Assembly (NCBI RefSeq): GCF_000516985.1
Contig: NW_006917101.1
Location: forward strand, 2,465,863 to 2,529,862
From: Pestalotiopsis fici W106-1
Lineage: Eukaryota; Ascomycota; Sordariomycetes; Amphisphaeriales; Sporocadaceae
Reading direction: 5' to 3'
DNA length: 64,000 nt
The notes below the pieces were generated by a model. That model saw only the letters and a program-made list of their open reading frames with translations. It had not been told where the DNA came from and did no database searches. This document shows positions 37,746 to 49,648 of the stretch, one piece after another. The position numbers and the translations under genes are program-made. Every line of letters begins with the position of its first letter. The first letter of the stretch is position 1.

Positions 37746-39710
37746 GTTGCTAGCTGGCTTCTTTACTTTGTTGTCTTATTGTTCCTTTCCCCTCAAAGAT
37801 TGGTACAGTCCGAGGTATCGAATAGTGTCAATCGGCACACGCGAGACACACAGCAAACGACGGAGGCGTCGAGGGCAGTGAGTAACTGGTCCTGATCAAT
37901 GGTTCTGTCAAGACTGATAGATGGTCGATCTGAGAGAATGTGCTAGATTCCAAATACGGCTGTGATCGCAGAGCGCGGAAAGGAATCGTTCAACAGCAGC
38001 AGAGGAGGGTGGTTGTGGTAGTGGTGGTTATGATTAGAAACGAGAGAAGATTAAGAGGAGGAAAACACCAAGCCGATGGTGTTATTTCAACATTTGGATG
38101 AGCCATTTGGGAGCTGAGGCCTAGCCGCAATGGCCACAAACTACCTACCTTTAACTAACTCGGCACCGACTTCGGCCGGCAAGACTTTATTTGGCATTGA
38201 TTTGCCAGGGCCTCAGGTAAGTAGGAGAAAAAGGCCTTGGAAGTATTTTCTGATTTGCTCGTCGTTGGGTGTCAGCATCTGTCATGTGCTCGCTCGAGTC
38301 GACAGCGTCGACAGCTAACCAGGCTGCGGTGGTGGCCTGATAATCAGGCCACTTGCCCCCAGTAGTGACCCGCTATAGAAGCCTCCAAGACACTGGATTG
38401 GCTCGTCCTTTACCACCTGTGGATAGTCCTGATTGGTCCCGACCGAACCTCTCTGTCTCCCTGTCTCTGTCTCTTTCTCTCTCTCATACTCGCTGCGGAT
38501 TAGTATAAGACCTTCAACCCGTCTCCTTCTAGAAGCACTTGGCAAATAAAGTCAGAATACCCACTTCTCCTAGTAGTACTTTGTACTTTGCCCTTGCCTT
38601 GTCTTTTTCTACTCTGCCTTCGTTGGATGAGGCTGCGTGTGCTGACCCGAGGTCCATGCTGAACTGTATAAAGAATAGAACCAGCTCGGGAGAACTAACT
38701 CTCAATATGAACGCGATTAGATGGACGTTTTCCTTTTCCAACTTGCCCAGATAAATGTGCACTTGCTCTCTGCCTTTCGACTCAGACACGATTAGTCAGT
38801 CCAATGCAAGTCGACGCTGGGCAGGGTAGCTGCAGGAAGTCTTCGTAAATGCTTTTGTTCTCCCCATATCCGAGATGGGCATCTTCACGACCTGGAAATT
38901 GGGCCATGTGATGAGTCGCCGAGATACTCAGTTTGCGGGAAAATCATGAATAGGTTAAGGAAAGGAAAGAAGAATCGGTTGTTGGGGCCAGAGACGGCCA
39001 GCCCTGGATGCACTCATATAGCGAGCGCAGAGTCCCAAGATCATTCCTGCTCTAGAACTTGGTCGACCGCATTGTTACAGTTTCCTTGCTCGCCCCCGAT
39101 GCATGATTCTGCCGTGTCTGGAAGGCAAAATGGCCCAGTCTCGAAGCAGCATCATTCATTACTGGAGCCGTCGGGTGGTTTCGGGCAGCCAGCACAGAGG
39201 CCGGTTCGCTCCGATCATACGACTGCCCACTGTTTTCTGTTACAGTGCAGCGCTTCTGCGCTACGCGGAGTCCGCCGGCGACCTGGAAATCATTCGAGTC
39301 ACGCAGACAGAGGAACCTGCAATGGCTACAAGATTGGGCCATGAAACGAGAATGGCTCGGGAGGGCAATGCAATAGGTGTAATTGAGTTTTCAGAAATCT
39401 CAGGCAACTTACGATTAATTGTCTTTTTGGCGGGAGGAGCCTATACAATGCCGAAACAGGGTCGGACCAGCCAAGCCGGCCTGCTCCTGGCTGGGCCAAA
39501 GAGCAGCAAGCAGCCCATTGATGATTGTATGTATATAGGACTCACCCAGAGCTGGTCCATCGAGTCTCGATATACCAGAACTTCAGACATCACACAATAA
39601 CACAAACCCACGAGATACGTCAATACCTGACCAACTACACCTTACACTTCATCACTACTATTACAAGTCAAGGTTGTTAACTTTTTGACTTGAACCTACC
39701 ATTATCGCAC
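37746..39710. other. Intergenic 2 kb, nothing recognised
   Basis: Pyrimidine CT-rich sequence near 38450-38490. Several long but featureless frames (for example 38529-38789 minus, 39103-39600 plus) overlap one another on both strands and look random. The right end is the promoter and leader of the 39711 gene. Confidence 0.35.
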
Positions 39711-40481
39711 ATGTTCAAATTCAACCAACCAGCAGCAGCAGCACGCACAAGTCGGTTCGAGGACGATTCCTTGGACAAGAACACGACCTCGTGTCAGGTA
39801 GCCATCTTCAACGAAGACGACCTTTCACATCTACTCTTCCTGGAAACGGCGGGCCATGACAGCCACATCATGATCAACAAGGTCGACGACCATGTTGAAG
39901 CAGAGACCCCGCTGGAGCTGGAGAGCCCACTCGTGAGCGATCACCACGACCTGTCGTCGGATGACGAGAGTGCCATAATCAGCGACACTGAGGAGGAGAG
40001 CGATGTCGAGATTCCCCCGTCCCCATCCCGGCGCCGAGGCGGGACCATGTCCATCTCGGACGACGACTTTGAGTTCCCCATCTTCCTCGGGCAACAACAA
40101 GACGTCGAGAAACGCCAAGACGATGAGAAGAGCAGTGGGACTCGGCAGGATGCCGCCGCAAATGCTCGGCCTATCCTGCGGCGAGGCGAGGCTGTACCCA
40201 AGCCGCGAGAAACACAGGAGAGGATCGGCGACACAGAGGCAACCAAGCACGTCCAGTTTGTCGACAAGACAGAACCCCAGGTTGCTTCGATAACAGGTCC
40301 GCTCATGTCATGGTGGCCGACTCCCATTGAGGACATGGAGTATGACTGGGTCGACAAGGCCAGCCGGACTGGCATGGCTATTATCGAGCACGTTGCCGAA
40401 ATCGAAGGTCCCCTCATGTCGTGGTGGCCCGCGCCTACGGACATGTTACAGTACGATTGGAACGAGAGATTTTACGAATGA
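39711..40481 (+). CDS. Acidic protein with duplicated C-terminal GPLMSWWPxP motif (256 aa)
   Basis: A single exon with ATG at 39711. The middle is strongly acidic and Ser-rich (LSSDDESAIISDTEEESDVE), then SPSRRRGG, a second acidic patch (SISDDDFEFP) and a Gln/Asp/Lys region. The end carries two near-identical segments: ITGPLMSWWPTPIEDMEYDW and IEGPLMSWWPAPTDMLQYDW. ILRRGEAVPKP and TKHVQFVDK precede them; KHVQF resembles a short linear RVxF-like docking motif for type 1 phosphatase. No membrane segment or enzyme domain. I do not know the family. Likely an intrinsically disordered regulator, but this is inference. Confidence 0.65.
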   Translation: MFKFNQPAAAARTSRFEDDSLDKNTTSCQVAIFNEDDLSHLLFLETAGHDSHIMINKVDDHVEAETPLELESPLVSDHHDLSSDDESAIISDTEEESDVEIPPSPSRRRGGTMSISDDDFEFPIFLGQQQDVEKRQDDEKSSGTRQDAAANARPILRRGEAVPKPRETQERIGDTEATKHVQFVDKTEPQVASITGPLMSWWPTPIEDMEYDWVDKASRTGMAIIEHVAEIEGPLMSWWPAPTDMLQYDWNERFYE

Positions 40482-43306
40482 AATGGGTTATCTGCCACCG
40501 GGAAAATTAAAAGAGGAAGTGCTGATTTCAAGCATGATCTTTGGGAGTTTTTTTTTTTTTTATATATTGCTTATACTCGGTCGGCATCATACACTGGAGC
40601 ATCTGGGTCCTGATTTTCTACAAAGGGGATATTTTGGGACTGGGGGCTCCAATAAGGGATGGCGTTTTGCCCGGCGTTGATGGAAAGGTAGCCATGTTTA
40701 GGACAATCTTCACACGTAATAAACTATGGATATTTACAACTTCTCTTGTGGTGTTCATGTCTTAGGATATATATTCATTTTATACATGTCGCCCGTGCTG
40801 TTATGCTCAATGGTATATTCCTTGACCCGAACTCATCATTGTAACCATCGAGTCGAGCAATAGTAGGTAAGCATGCCTATATCCATCTGTACTTGCACGA
40901 CACGTGTCTATTGCAGTACCCTATTGGTGGTTACCTGATATTTTTGACAGATCCTGCAATGTGGCCAGTAATGCATGTATGCGTACATGGGACCGCTGGA
41001 AACGACTGAACGAGGCGCAAGGGCAGACAATGCAGGTACCGAGCTTAACGCAAGGCATGGATACATTTATAAGACATATTTCCTGCCAGGTTTTGATCAG
41101 GTGAAAGAGCATGTCAGAGGGAGAGAAAGAGGGAGGCTCGAGCTTGAGCATGATTCAATCTTGAACGGTCTGATTGTAGTAGATGATGCATTTAATGGCA
41201 ATTTCTGTTCGGGGAAGAGGAGATCACACGACTACGCACCTGTTTACAAGATTATTGGGAGTGGTCAAGTTGGTGATATTTCGTTGCAGACATCCAAAAC
41301 TACATTAATAAAACAGACGTACAACAAGTCTTGGCGGAATACGGCAGTACCTACATTAGGTAATTTTTTCTTTTATGGGTCTCGACCCTTTTAGCACATG
41401 CGTGTCTTCCTAGTACCTATCTAAACTCCCAACCACCCAGATTTGCTGTACCTAGATTAATTGATAATGGTGAGACGCTTCATCCATGTCCTTGACAAGC
41501 CTTCTGCTTGTACGGTACGGAAAATATGACATGGTTATTTTTATTTCTCTTTTATCCACTATTATGTACAATGGTAAGTCTTAGTATATATGAATTGAGG
41601 AGGGGAGGAGGGAATAAAAAAGAGGGCTGTATTGAATACCTACCTAGGCTTGGCGCTTGTTGCGTCAGGCCAAAAATGTCGTATTCCCCAGCCCATGAAT
41701 TTGTCTTGAAAGAAAGGAGCCTAACCAACCACCGCCATTTTTTTTCGAGCTGTTCAAGAATCCCCCCTGGAAGAGGGAAACAGCCCTCGGGCTTTCATAG
41801 AAGTAAAAGAAACCAATTGCGATGAATTCGACTTATCTCTTTTCTTCCCCTCATCCAGCTTAAAAGTCTGAGGAATCCGAATTGTCTTGGTCCAGTCCGT
41901 CCATCCAATAACCTCGACACACCACCAACCTTATTTAAGCTCCAGTCTACCGTCTGCATACTGCCGCGGAGTACATCACTGGGACTGCCTGTTCCTGACA
42001 TCAGGACAGTATACAGAGAACAGATCATTCCTCATTCAGCACACTCTTGACTTTTGCCCTGAATCGCATTCCCTGCCAAACTACCCTGTCTAGGTTAAGG
42101 TCCATCTATCCCGGACAGGATAGCCAGAGAGAGTCTAGAAAGAAAGAAAAAAAGAAACAGGAAGCACCCGGTTGTCCCTGGCTGCCAGTGGAATCAAAAC
42201 ACACAACAAACTTGACACCACTCTATAGTACAACACAATAAGAGCAGGGGGTTGTTTTCTCACATCTATCCTGGCCCGGATCCTCTGCCTCTAATCGTTT
42301 GCCTATTGGACGAAATTGGGAAAACACGGTCAGATCCGATCTTGGAGTCGTCGTTGTCGTCGTCGTCGTGGCCCCCCTGGCACTCGCTCGCTCGCGTAAT
42401 CCCCCTCCCAGCCCAACCCATCACATATTTACCTGGAAATTGACTTTGTCGCCGTCTGTCATCTACGCAGATATCGACGTCATCCCGCAGTCAAGCCCAG
42501 TCACTCAGTCAGTCACCAAAGTTCGCGATCCATCACCCAAATAGTACTACTACGCACATCCAATATCCATTACCTTTCTTGGGAGGACCCCTCAAATACC
42601 GTTTATCGTCGCTTGAGGCCATTCCCATTTAGCACCACCCTCTGGTTGATACCATCTCAGCCGCCAACCTCATCTCGACACTTATAGATACTCTTCATCT
42701 GTGTGCCTGTTGTTTCTCTACAAACAAGACAAACGAGAGGGGAAAAGAAAAAGAAAAACAAATAAGCAACAAACAATCTCAACTGCGAGACTGGGGGATC
42801 CAAACACCCGGATTTGCCCCAAATCTCTCCCTCCTCTCCTGCCTGTCAGTAATCATAGCTGCCAAACATTACGCCCTTCCCGGTATCCCGACTTTGTTCT
42901 CACGTCTTGACAAAAACCGGGCATCACCCCTGCGCGAACAGGTTGCAACGCACTACGCCTGCTGCAGCCACATATACTCACACACACACAAATACCTAAC
43001 CCCCCCCCCCCCCCCCCCCCCCCCATCCGTTTCTCGTCCTATTTACATGGTAGGCGGTTGTACCACGTACACGCTCGCTGTCGCACCATACATATAACAA
43101 ACCGGACAGACAGAGATACATATCTACGGCATCTCTCCCTGTCAGCTTTGGAGCGCTTGTCTCTTTCCCTTTCTCTCCGCTAAATTGCGCGCGCGTCACG
43201 AGGCTCAAGAAACACGAACGACCCCCCCCTCTGTATATCCCCAACCACTTCGGTAGTTTTCACTTGTTCGTCCTGTGCATTTTGCGATTGTCGCCATATC
43301 TTCACC
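40482..43306. other. Intergenic 2.8 kb, pyrimidine-rich toward the MARVEL gene
   Basis: The left part is AT-richer 3' flank with a T run at about 40548-40560. From about 42250 the sequence becomes C/T-rich with short GTCGTC and CA repeats and a 25-C run, consistent with a long promoter and leader for the 43307 gene. No coding sequence supported. Confidence 0.4.
43000..43024. repeat. Homopolymer of 25 C
   Basis: An uninterrupted C tract 283 bp before ATG 43307. Its length is likely to vary or be mis-assembled. On the minus strand it is a G run able to form G-quadruplexes. Confidence 0.9.
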
Positions 43307-44087
43307 ATGTTGTTCGCCGTCTTTTTCGCCTTTTGGCGCTTCATGCAAATCCTCACCCTGGTATGTTGTCTATCTGTCTGTTGTGAATGCCCTCGCTGTT
43401 TGTCTCTTGGCGCATCGCATCGCATTGCATGAAAAATCGCCGACAACCCTTGATTCTTCTTCTACACCTTCGCTTCCCAAGCCTGGGGCATAACAAGCTA
43501 ACATGTTGCTCTCCGCACAGATTCCTACCATGGGCATGCTCGCCTGGTTCGTCCACGGCTATGTCGAGAACAACGCATTGACGCCCAACTACATACTCGT
43601 CCTGTTCATCGTCTCGGTGCTCGCGCTTGCCTGGGCCATCTTCACCCTCTTCAGCTACCACCGCTCGTCTACCAATGCCCTGTTTGTCTCCATTATCGAT
43701 CTTGGCTTTGTGGGCGCCTTCATTGCCGCCGTCTGGTATCTGCGCGACATTGCCCACGCCGATTGCGTGCGCGTCACCAATAACAGCGGCTTTGACCTCT
43801 ACTTTGGGCCCTTTGGCTCGGCCCACTCCAACTACGGCATCGACACCACGGTCAACAAGACGTGCGCCATGCTCAAGGCCTGCTTCGCCTTTGGCATCAT
43901 GAACTGCGTCTTTTTCTTCTTCACTGCCATCCTGGCCTGGTTCCACGGCGACCGCACCAGCAGCGCCGACCGCAAGACCTACTACCGCGAGACTCACTAC
44001 CACCGACACGGCCACCGACACAGCCGCAGCCCTCACAGCCGCCGGAGCAGAAGCTCGCACCACTCCCACCGCCGCGTCTATGTCTAG
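43307..44087 (+). CDS. Four-TM MARVEL-like membrane protein (206 aa)
   Basis: Exons 43307-43360 and 43521-44087 are joined over a 160-bp GTATGT...GCACAG intron within the first membrane segment (MQILTL joined to IPTMGMLAWF). Four hydrophobic helices are seen: residues about 2-30, ILVLFIVSVLALAWAIFTLF, ALFVSIIDLGFVGAFIAAVWYL, and CFAFGIMNCVFFFFTAILAWF. The extracellular loop between helices 3 and 4 has two Cys and two sequons (NNS, NKT). The cytosolic tail is extremely His/Arg/Ser-rich (RHGHRHSRSPHSRRSRSSHH). Topology and the small polar residues in helix 3 fit the MARVEL superfamily common in filamentous fungi, thought to act in membrane microdomains. It is the last host gene before the AT-rich block. 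Confidence 0.8.
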
Positions 44088-44637
44088 GCCGGCTGGCTAC
44101 ATACCTTGACGAATTGCATGTGTACGGATGTGGAATGGATGAGGTGGGGGAGGGGCCGACGTTTATTTTGTCCTTTTTTGATATATAGGGTAAAGCGAGG
44201 CTAGGCGAGAAGAAGTGATGCCAGATGCTGTGTCATCTTTTCAGCTAATACCACCTACGCCACTAGCTTTCTCCTGCTGGGCTATTATATAATTTCGTTA
44301 CCATGGGCTTTTTGCCAGGCGGTTATATATAAGACGCGGCTATGGAAACGATTATATATAAATAATAAAGGTTTATATTATATAATTAATTATATAAATT
44401 TAAATATATATATATATATATATATTATAATTTATATTTATTAAAATTAATATAAATAAATAAATAATACGAAGCAAAATAAATAAATAAATAAAATTAC
44501 GTAATTTTATTTAATTTATTAATTAAATTATTATTAAATATTATATTAATTATAAACGGTAAATAATAAAAGCATGCATTATTATTTATAATTTAGCTTA
44601 CGGTTAATTTTTTATAATAACGTTAAAGCGTTATAAA
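44088..44637. other. Boundary from gene space to AT-rich block
   Basis: The first 240 bp are normal 3' flank. From about 44340 the sequence is almost only A and T with TA runs (about 44405-44425), and stays so to the window end. Confidence 0.7.
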
Positions 44638-45365
44638 TAAGGTTTAAATAATTAACTTAAGTTTCCAGTTCTAATTCCAGTTATTAACTAACTAGGCAAT
44701 TAAAGTTAGCGAAATGCTAACTTAAATTAGTTCCAATTAGCAGGTTAAATAACTAAGCTAATTCTAGTTAATTTTAAAACTAATTTAAGTTAGTTATAAT
44801 TCGTATTTTACTAACTGGCCAGTTAGTTTTAATTAATTAGTAGTTAATTAAATTTTATTAATTAAAAATCGAATAAAAATATAAAATATAAAGTTTTATA
44901 ATTTATTAATAGAAAAATAATAAAAAAATAAAAACACCTTATTTGTTAGGCACCATTGGGTCATAGAGAGAGTGTGGTAGAAGCATGCATTTCCTATTTA
45001 CGGATTGGCCGTAGGCCAATCTATTATATAGCAACGCTAAGCGTTGCGCGCTTAGTCATCTGCTTAGTCATTGTGTTGGGCTACGCCCAATATTATTATT
45101 TTTATTTTATTATTATTATTTACTTTTTAATTATTAAATAAATTACTTTATATAACTAATTAACTAGCCCAGTTATTTTAGTTTAATTTAAATTATTCTA
45201 ATTATAGTTAATGCCTAATTAGTTACAGTTAGTAATTTAAAAAACTCAAATTAATTCCAGTTATAAGGTAAGCTAACTGGGCCAGTTCCAGTTAGCAGTC
45301 GAACTAACTTAAGTTAACTGGAACTGGGCCCAGTTTAACTGCCAGTTAACTGTTTCCAAACCCTA
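44638..45365. mobile_element. hAT-type MITE, group 1, with GC-richer insert
   Basis: Bounded by a perfect 8-bp target-site duplication GTTATAAA (44630-44637 and 45366-45373). Ends are decayed forms of CAGGGTTGTGAAA (left TAAGGTTTAAATA, right TTTCCAAACCCTA). The sequence is full of GTTAACTGGAACT-type subterminal repeats shared with the elements at 46721 and 52890. It is 728 bp long against about 584 bp for those, because of an extra segment at about 44938-45090. Confidence 0.8.
44938..45090. other. Triple-hairpin segment inside a MITE
   Basis: A GC-richer island in the AT desert. It carries three perfect short palindromes: GATTGGCC-GTA-GGCCAATC (45003-45021), GCAACGCT-A-AGCGTTGC (45031-45047) and TTGGGC-TAC-GCCCAA (45076-45090). 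Absent from the two sister MITE copies. GC-rich mini-hairpin clusters like this are best known from fungal mitochondrial DNA. Confidence 0.7.
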
Positions 45366-45967
45366 GTTATAAAGATTAATTATATATTTAATTATCGTAT
45401 TAAATTACGCTTAATACCTTCCTTTTTTGCCCCTTTTTTTGAAGCTCGCTTTATAATATTAATATAAATGCTTTTTATTATTAATTATTTATGCTTTGTA
45501 TTTAAGGTTAGCATTGAGTTAATTAGCAGTTAATTTAATCAAATTTAACTCAAATTTAATTAATTTAGTTATTAACTTAATTTAATTAAATTATTAAAAT
45601 TGCTAATTTAAACTTAATTAATTTAATTAGCAGGCTAAGTAAAACTTAAATGAGTTAATTTAATTTGAATTAAATTAAGTTTTATTTAGCTTACCCGTAA
45701 ATTAATTTAAATAAATAAATTATTAAATAAAATAAATAAAATAATATTAAATATAAATAATAATAATTCCGAATTTAAATAATATAAATACGGTATAATT
45801 ATAATTTTATTAATTTAATTCGATTTTAAATTAATAATTTAAAAATCTTTAAATTAGTAAAATGCTAATTTAAATTTATTAAGTTTAACTTAAAACTTAA
45901 TTAATTTAATTAAAAGGCTGAGTAAAATTTAATAATTTAATTAATAGGTAAATTTAAACTTAATAAG

Positions 45968-46526
45968 CAGGGTTGGTATGATTAGTTTTAGTTTTTAGTT
46001 TTAATTTTTAGTTAACTAAACTACTTAGTTTTACTCAGGCTATTAACTAAACTAACGTAGTTTTAATCAGGCTGCTAAGTAAATCACTTTAGATATAGTT
46101 AATATACTAACTAAATCAATTTAGTTTTAGTTAATTGTTTAGTTAACTAAAGAATTTTTAAAAACGTTATAATTATTTAATTAAAATAAATAAAATAAAA
46201 ATAATAACGTAATTAATTAAAAAAAGCTTTAATTTATTATATTTATTAGTTGTTTTAATTATAATTAATTAGATAAATAAATTAAAAATGAAAATAAACC
46301 TTTAGTTATTTAGTTAACTAAAACTAAAAACTAAACTATTTAGTTTAGTTTAGTTTTAATCACCTTATTAACTAAAATCTTTAGTTTTAATCAGGCTGCT
46401 AACTAAATCAATTTAATTTTAGTTAGCATTTTAAATAACTAAATTTAGTTAACTAAAAACTAAACTAAATGTAGTTTTTAGTTAATTAACGTTAGTTGAC
46501 TATTAGTTAACTAAATACCAAACCTG
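45968..46526. mobile_element. hAT-type MITE, group 2 (559 bp)
   Basis: Left end CAGGGTTGGTAT, right end ATACCAAACCTG, flanked by the 8-bp duplication TTAATAAG on both sides. Interior rich in TTAGTTAACTAAA and CAGGCTGCTAACT subterminal repeats; no coding capacity. Confidence 0.85.
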
Positions 46527-46720
46527 TTAATAAGTTAATAAAAATTAAAACTTAAACTTATTAATTTAATTAGCACCCTGAGTAAAACTTAACTTAATTA
46601 AGTTAATTTAAACTTAAACTGAAAACTCAAACTAATTTATTTACCCTGGTCACTTAGGTAATTAATTACGGGTAATTTTACTTAGGCTACTAACTAATTA
46701 CCGTAGTTTTTAGTTATTCG

Positions 46721-47305
46721 CAGGGTTGTGAAACAGTTAACTAGCAGTTAAACTGGGCCTAGTTCCAGTTAACTTAAGTTAGTTCGACTGCTAACTGGAA
46801 CTGGCCCAGTTAGCTTACCCTGTAACTGGAACTAACTTAAGTTTTTTAAATTGCTAATTATAACTAACTAGGCAGTTATTTATATTAACTTTAACTGGAA
46901 TAACTTAAGTTAAACTGGAAAAACTGGACTAATTAACTGGGTATATAAAATAACTTATTAATAAATAAAAAAATCGAATAATAAAAAGAAATTAAAAATA
47001 AAACCGTAGTTTTATTATTTAATTTACGTTCTTTTAATTAATATTAAAGGTTTATATTTAAATCTTTTATTCGATTTATAATTAACAAAATTAAAATAAC
47101 TGCTAGTTAACTGGGACTAACTGGCCAGTTAATAAAATACGAATTATAACTAATTTAAGTTAGTTTTTAAATTAACTGGAACTGGCCCAGTTATTTAACC
47201 TGCTAATTGTAACTAACTTAAGTTAGCAAAATACTAACTTTAACTGCCTAGTTAGTTAATGACTGGAACTAGAACTGGAAACTTAAATTAATTTTCACAA
47301 CCCTG
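46721..47305. mobile_element. hAT-type MITE, group 1 (585 bp)
   Basis: Perfect 13-bp terminal inverted repeat CAGGGTTGTGAAA and its complement (right end TTTTCACAACCCTG), flanked by perfect 8-bp duplication GTTATTCG (46713-46720 and 47306-47313). It splits an older repeat whose halves contain GTAATTAATTACG-type sequence. Non-coding. Confidence 0.9.
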
Positions 47306-47556
47306 GTTATTCGTAATTAATTAATAATTAATTACGTAATTACGATTTATTTAAATTATTAAAAATTTATCTTATTTTTAAACGCTTAAAACGTAATAAA
47401 ATAAAAGAATTATAAATAAATAAAATACCGTTATAATTAAGTTTTTATCTTTATTATAATTATTTATTTTTATTTTTTAGAAATTAATAATTTTTTAATT
47501 TAATTTTATTGTTAAAATAATAAACGTAAAAAGAATTATTAAAAATCTATAATAAT

Positions 47557-47815
47557 CAGGGTTGGCATTTAGTTAACTACTAGTTAACTACGCGTAGTTA
47601 ACTACGAACTACGCGTAGTTTAGTTAATAACTAACTACGAGTAGTTTTTGGGAGTATTAACTAAAACTACGCGTAATTAGTTAGCAGCCTGAGTAAAACT
47701 ACGGTAGTTAGTTAGCAGCCTGAGTAAAACTACGGTAGTTAGTTAGGCCCTTGAGTAAAACTAAACTACCGTAGTTTAGTTAATAACTACACTAACTAAT
47801 TAACTACGATAAAAT
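47557..47815. repeat. Left arm of a CGCGTAGTT-rich element
   Basis: Starts CAGGGTTGGCATTTAGTTAA and carries repeated ACTACGCGTAGTT and GCAGCCTGAGTAAAACTACG units. The inverted counterpart is at 56765-57010. It may be one terminus of a composite element that contains the transposase copies. Confidence 0.6.
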
Positions 47816-47873
47816 TAAATTAAATTAATAAAGCGTTTATTTAATTTTATTAATATTATTAATTAAATTTATA

Positions 47874-48199
47874 TAAAGAAAATAAAAGGAAATAAAAGAA
47901 ATAAAAGGAAATAAAAGAAATAAAAGGAAATAAAGGAAATAAAGGAAATAAAAGGAAATAAAAGGAAATAAAAGGAAATAAAAGAAATAAAGGAAATAAA
48001 AGGAAATAAAAGGAAATAAAAGAAATAAAGGAAATAAAAGGAAATAAAAGGAAATAAAAAAAATAAAAGGAAACAAAGGAAATAAAGGAAATAAAAGGAA
48101 GTAAAAGAAATAAAAGGAAATAAAAGGAAATAAAAGGAAATAAAAGGAAATAAAAGAAATAAAAGAAATAAAAGGAAATAAAAGGAAATAAAAGAAATA
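47874..48199. repeat. Tandem GGAAATAAAA minisatellite at the 3' end of the hAT transposase
   Basis: About 30 imperfect 10-11-bp purine units, ending 1 bp before the transposase stop codon on the minus strand. Shorter arrays sit at the same place beside copies 2 and 3, so the array belongs to the element. Its reverse-strand Phe/Ser/Leu reading frame is a shadow. Confidence 0.85.
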
Positions 48200-49590
48200 A
48201 TTAATCTTCCTCCTCTGATAAATCGTCCGGCTGTAAGAATTCTTGTATTTCCTTTGCACTTTTTAAACCCCAACTTTTTAATAAAGTTAACTGTTTAATA
48301 GTTTCTGGAGATAAGTTATTTCGTGCTTTAGAAATAATATAACTTGAAGTTGAAAAAACCCGTTCTAAAGCCGCTGAAGAAGCGGGAATACCTAAATATC
48401 GCCGGGCTATAATAGCTAAAACCGGATATTTAAATTGGTTATTTTTCCAATAAAGTATCGGATCGTCCTATTAAATAATTAATAAATAAAAGAATTAAAT
48501 AAATAAATAAAAATTAACTTACGTTATATAAAGCCAACGGTTCGTTAAGATAAGCTTTATATTCGTTATTTAAAATAACGGTAGATCGATTTAAAAAGAA
48601 ACTTTTTTTATCCGAATTATCTTGTAATTGGTTTTCGTTAACGGATTGGGTTTTAATTTCACCCTCTCGTTTATTTTTAGTGCTTTTAAATTATTTATTA
48701 GCAAAAGAAATAAAAAAGGAATAATAAAAGGAATAATAAAAGGAATAATAAAAGGAATAAAATAAATTTACAATTAATAAGCTTCTTTAAAAAAAGAAAT
48801 AATATCGTCCATAGCGTCGTTATAAAAGAATAATTTATAATTTCGTTGAAAGTGAGTTAGTTTAATTCGAGGGTCTAAAATGGTAGCTAATAAATAAGCC
48901 CTATAACCCTCGATAACTTCGTTCGTTACTTTTTTTTAGAAAATAATAATCTAATTTTTTAGCACTAACTCTAATAGCCTGGTTAAGACTTTGTAATAAA
49001 GGTATCTAAATAGAAATTAATAAAATAAATAAATAAAAGTTAAAATAATAAATAACTTACTAAATCCGGGTCTTCTCTTATTATTTCTTTATATTCGTCG
49101 TAAATTATTTTTAATTTTGGATAAAAAGTATAAACGTATAATAAAGCCGTTGATAAAGTGGTATAAAATTCACTTTGTAATTTTATACTTGGTTTAATAA
49201 AGATTTTTAAAATCCGTTGTAATTGAGTTAATAAAAACTAATTAGCTTCGGAAAAAAAGATTTGTTGAAAATCCGCATGTTCCGTATTTCGATAAACATA
49301 AATTAACGGTTTTTTTAATTTAAGAACCGTATTAATCATTCTATACGTCGAATTTTAACGGATATAAGAATCTAATTATTAAATTAGTAAATAAAAAAAT
49401 AAATAAATAAATAAATAAATAGATATAAGAATAAAGTTACCGTTAGGAATTTTCGATTTATTATATTTTTCTGGTAAATTACTATCGGCTTTCGATCTTC
49501 GGATTCTTTCGATTAATAATTTATTAATTTCGCCCGTATATTTTGTTAAAATAGCAATACGGCGAACCCGGTTAATTAAACCTAATAAAG

Positions 49591-49648
49591 TAATTAATAA
49601 TTAATAATTAATAATTAATAATTAATAATTAATAATTAATAATTAAAT
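49591..49648. repeat. TTAATAA heptamer repeat in a transposase intron
   Basis: About eight tandem copies of a 7-bp unit within an intron of hAT copy 1. Confidence 0.8.

Noticed and set aside
39103..39600. A 165-codon plus-strand frame upstream of the acidic protein gene
   Set aside because: Overlaps other random frames on both strands, with no recognisable motif or good start context.
47874..48199. CRISPR-like regular spacing of short repeats
   Set aside because: The units are contiguous purine minisatellite repeats without unique spacers, in eukaryotic DNA.
47837..48273. Two overlapping minus-strand frames rich in FISFYFLLF
   Set aside because: They translate the GGAAATAAAA minisatellite beyond the transposase stop; only the last few codons upstream belong to the transposase.
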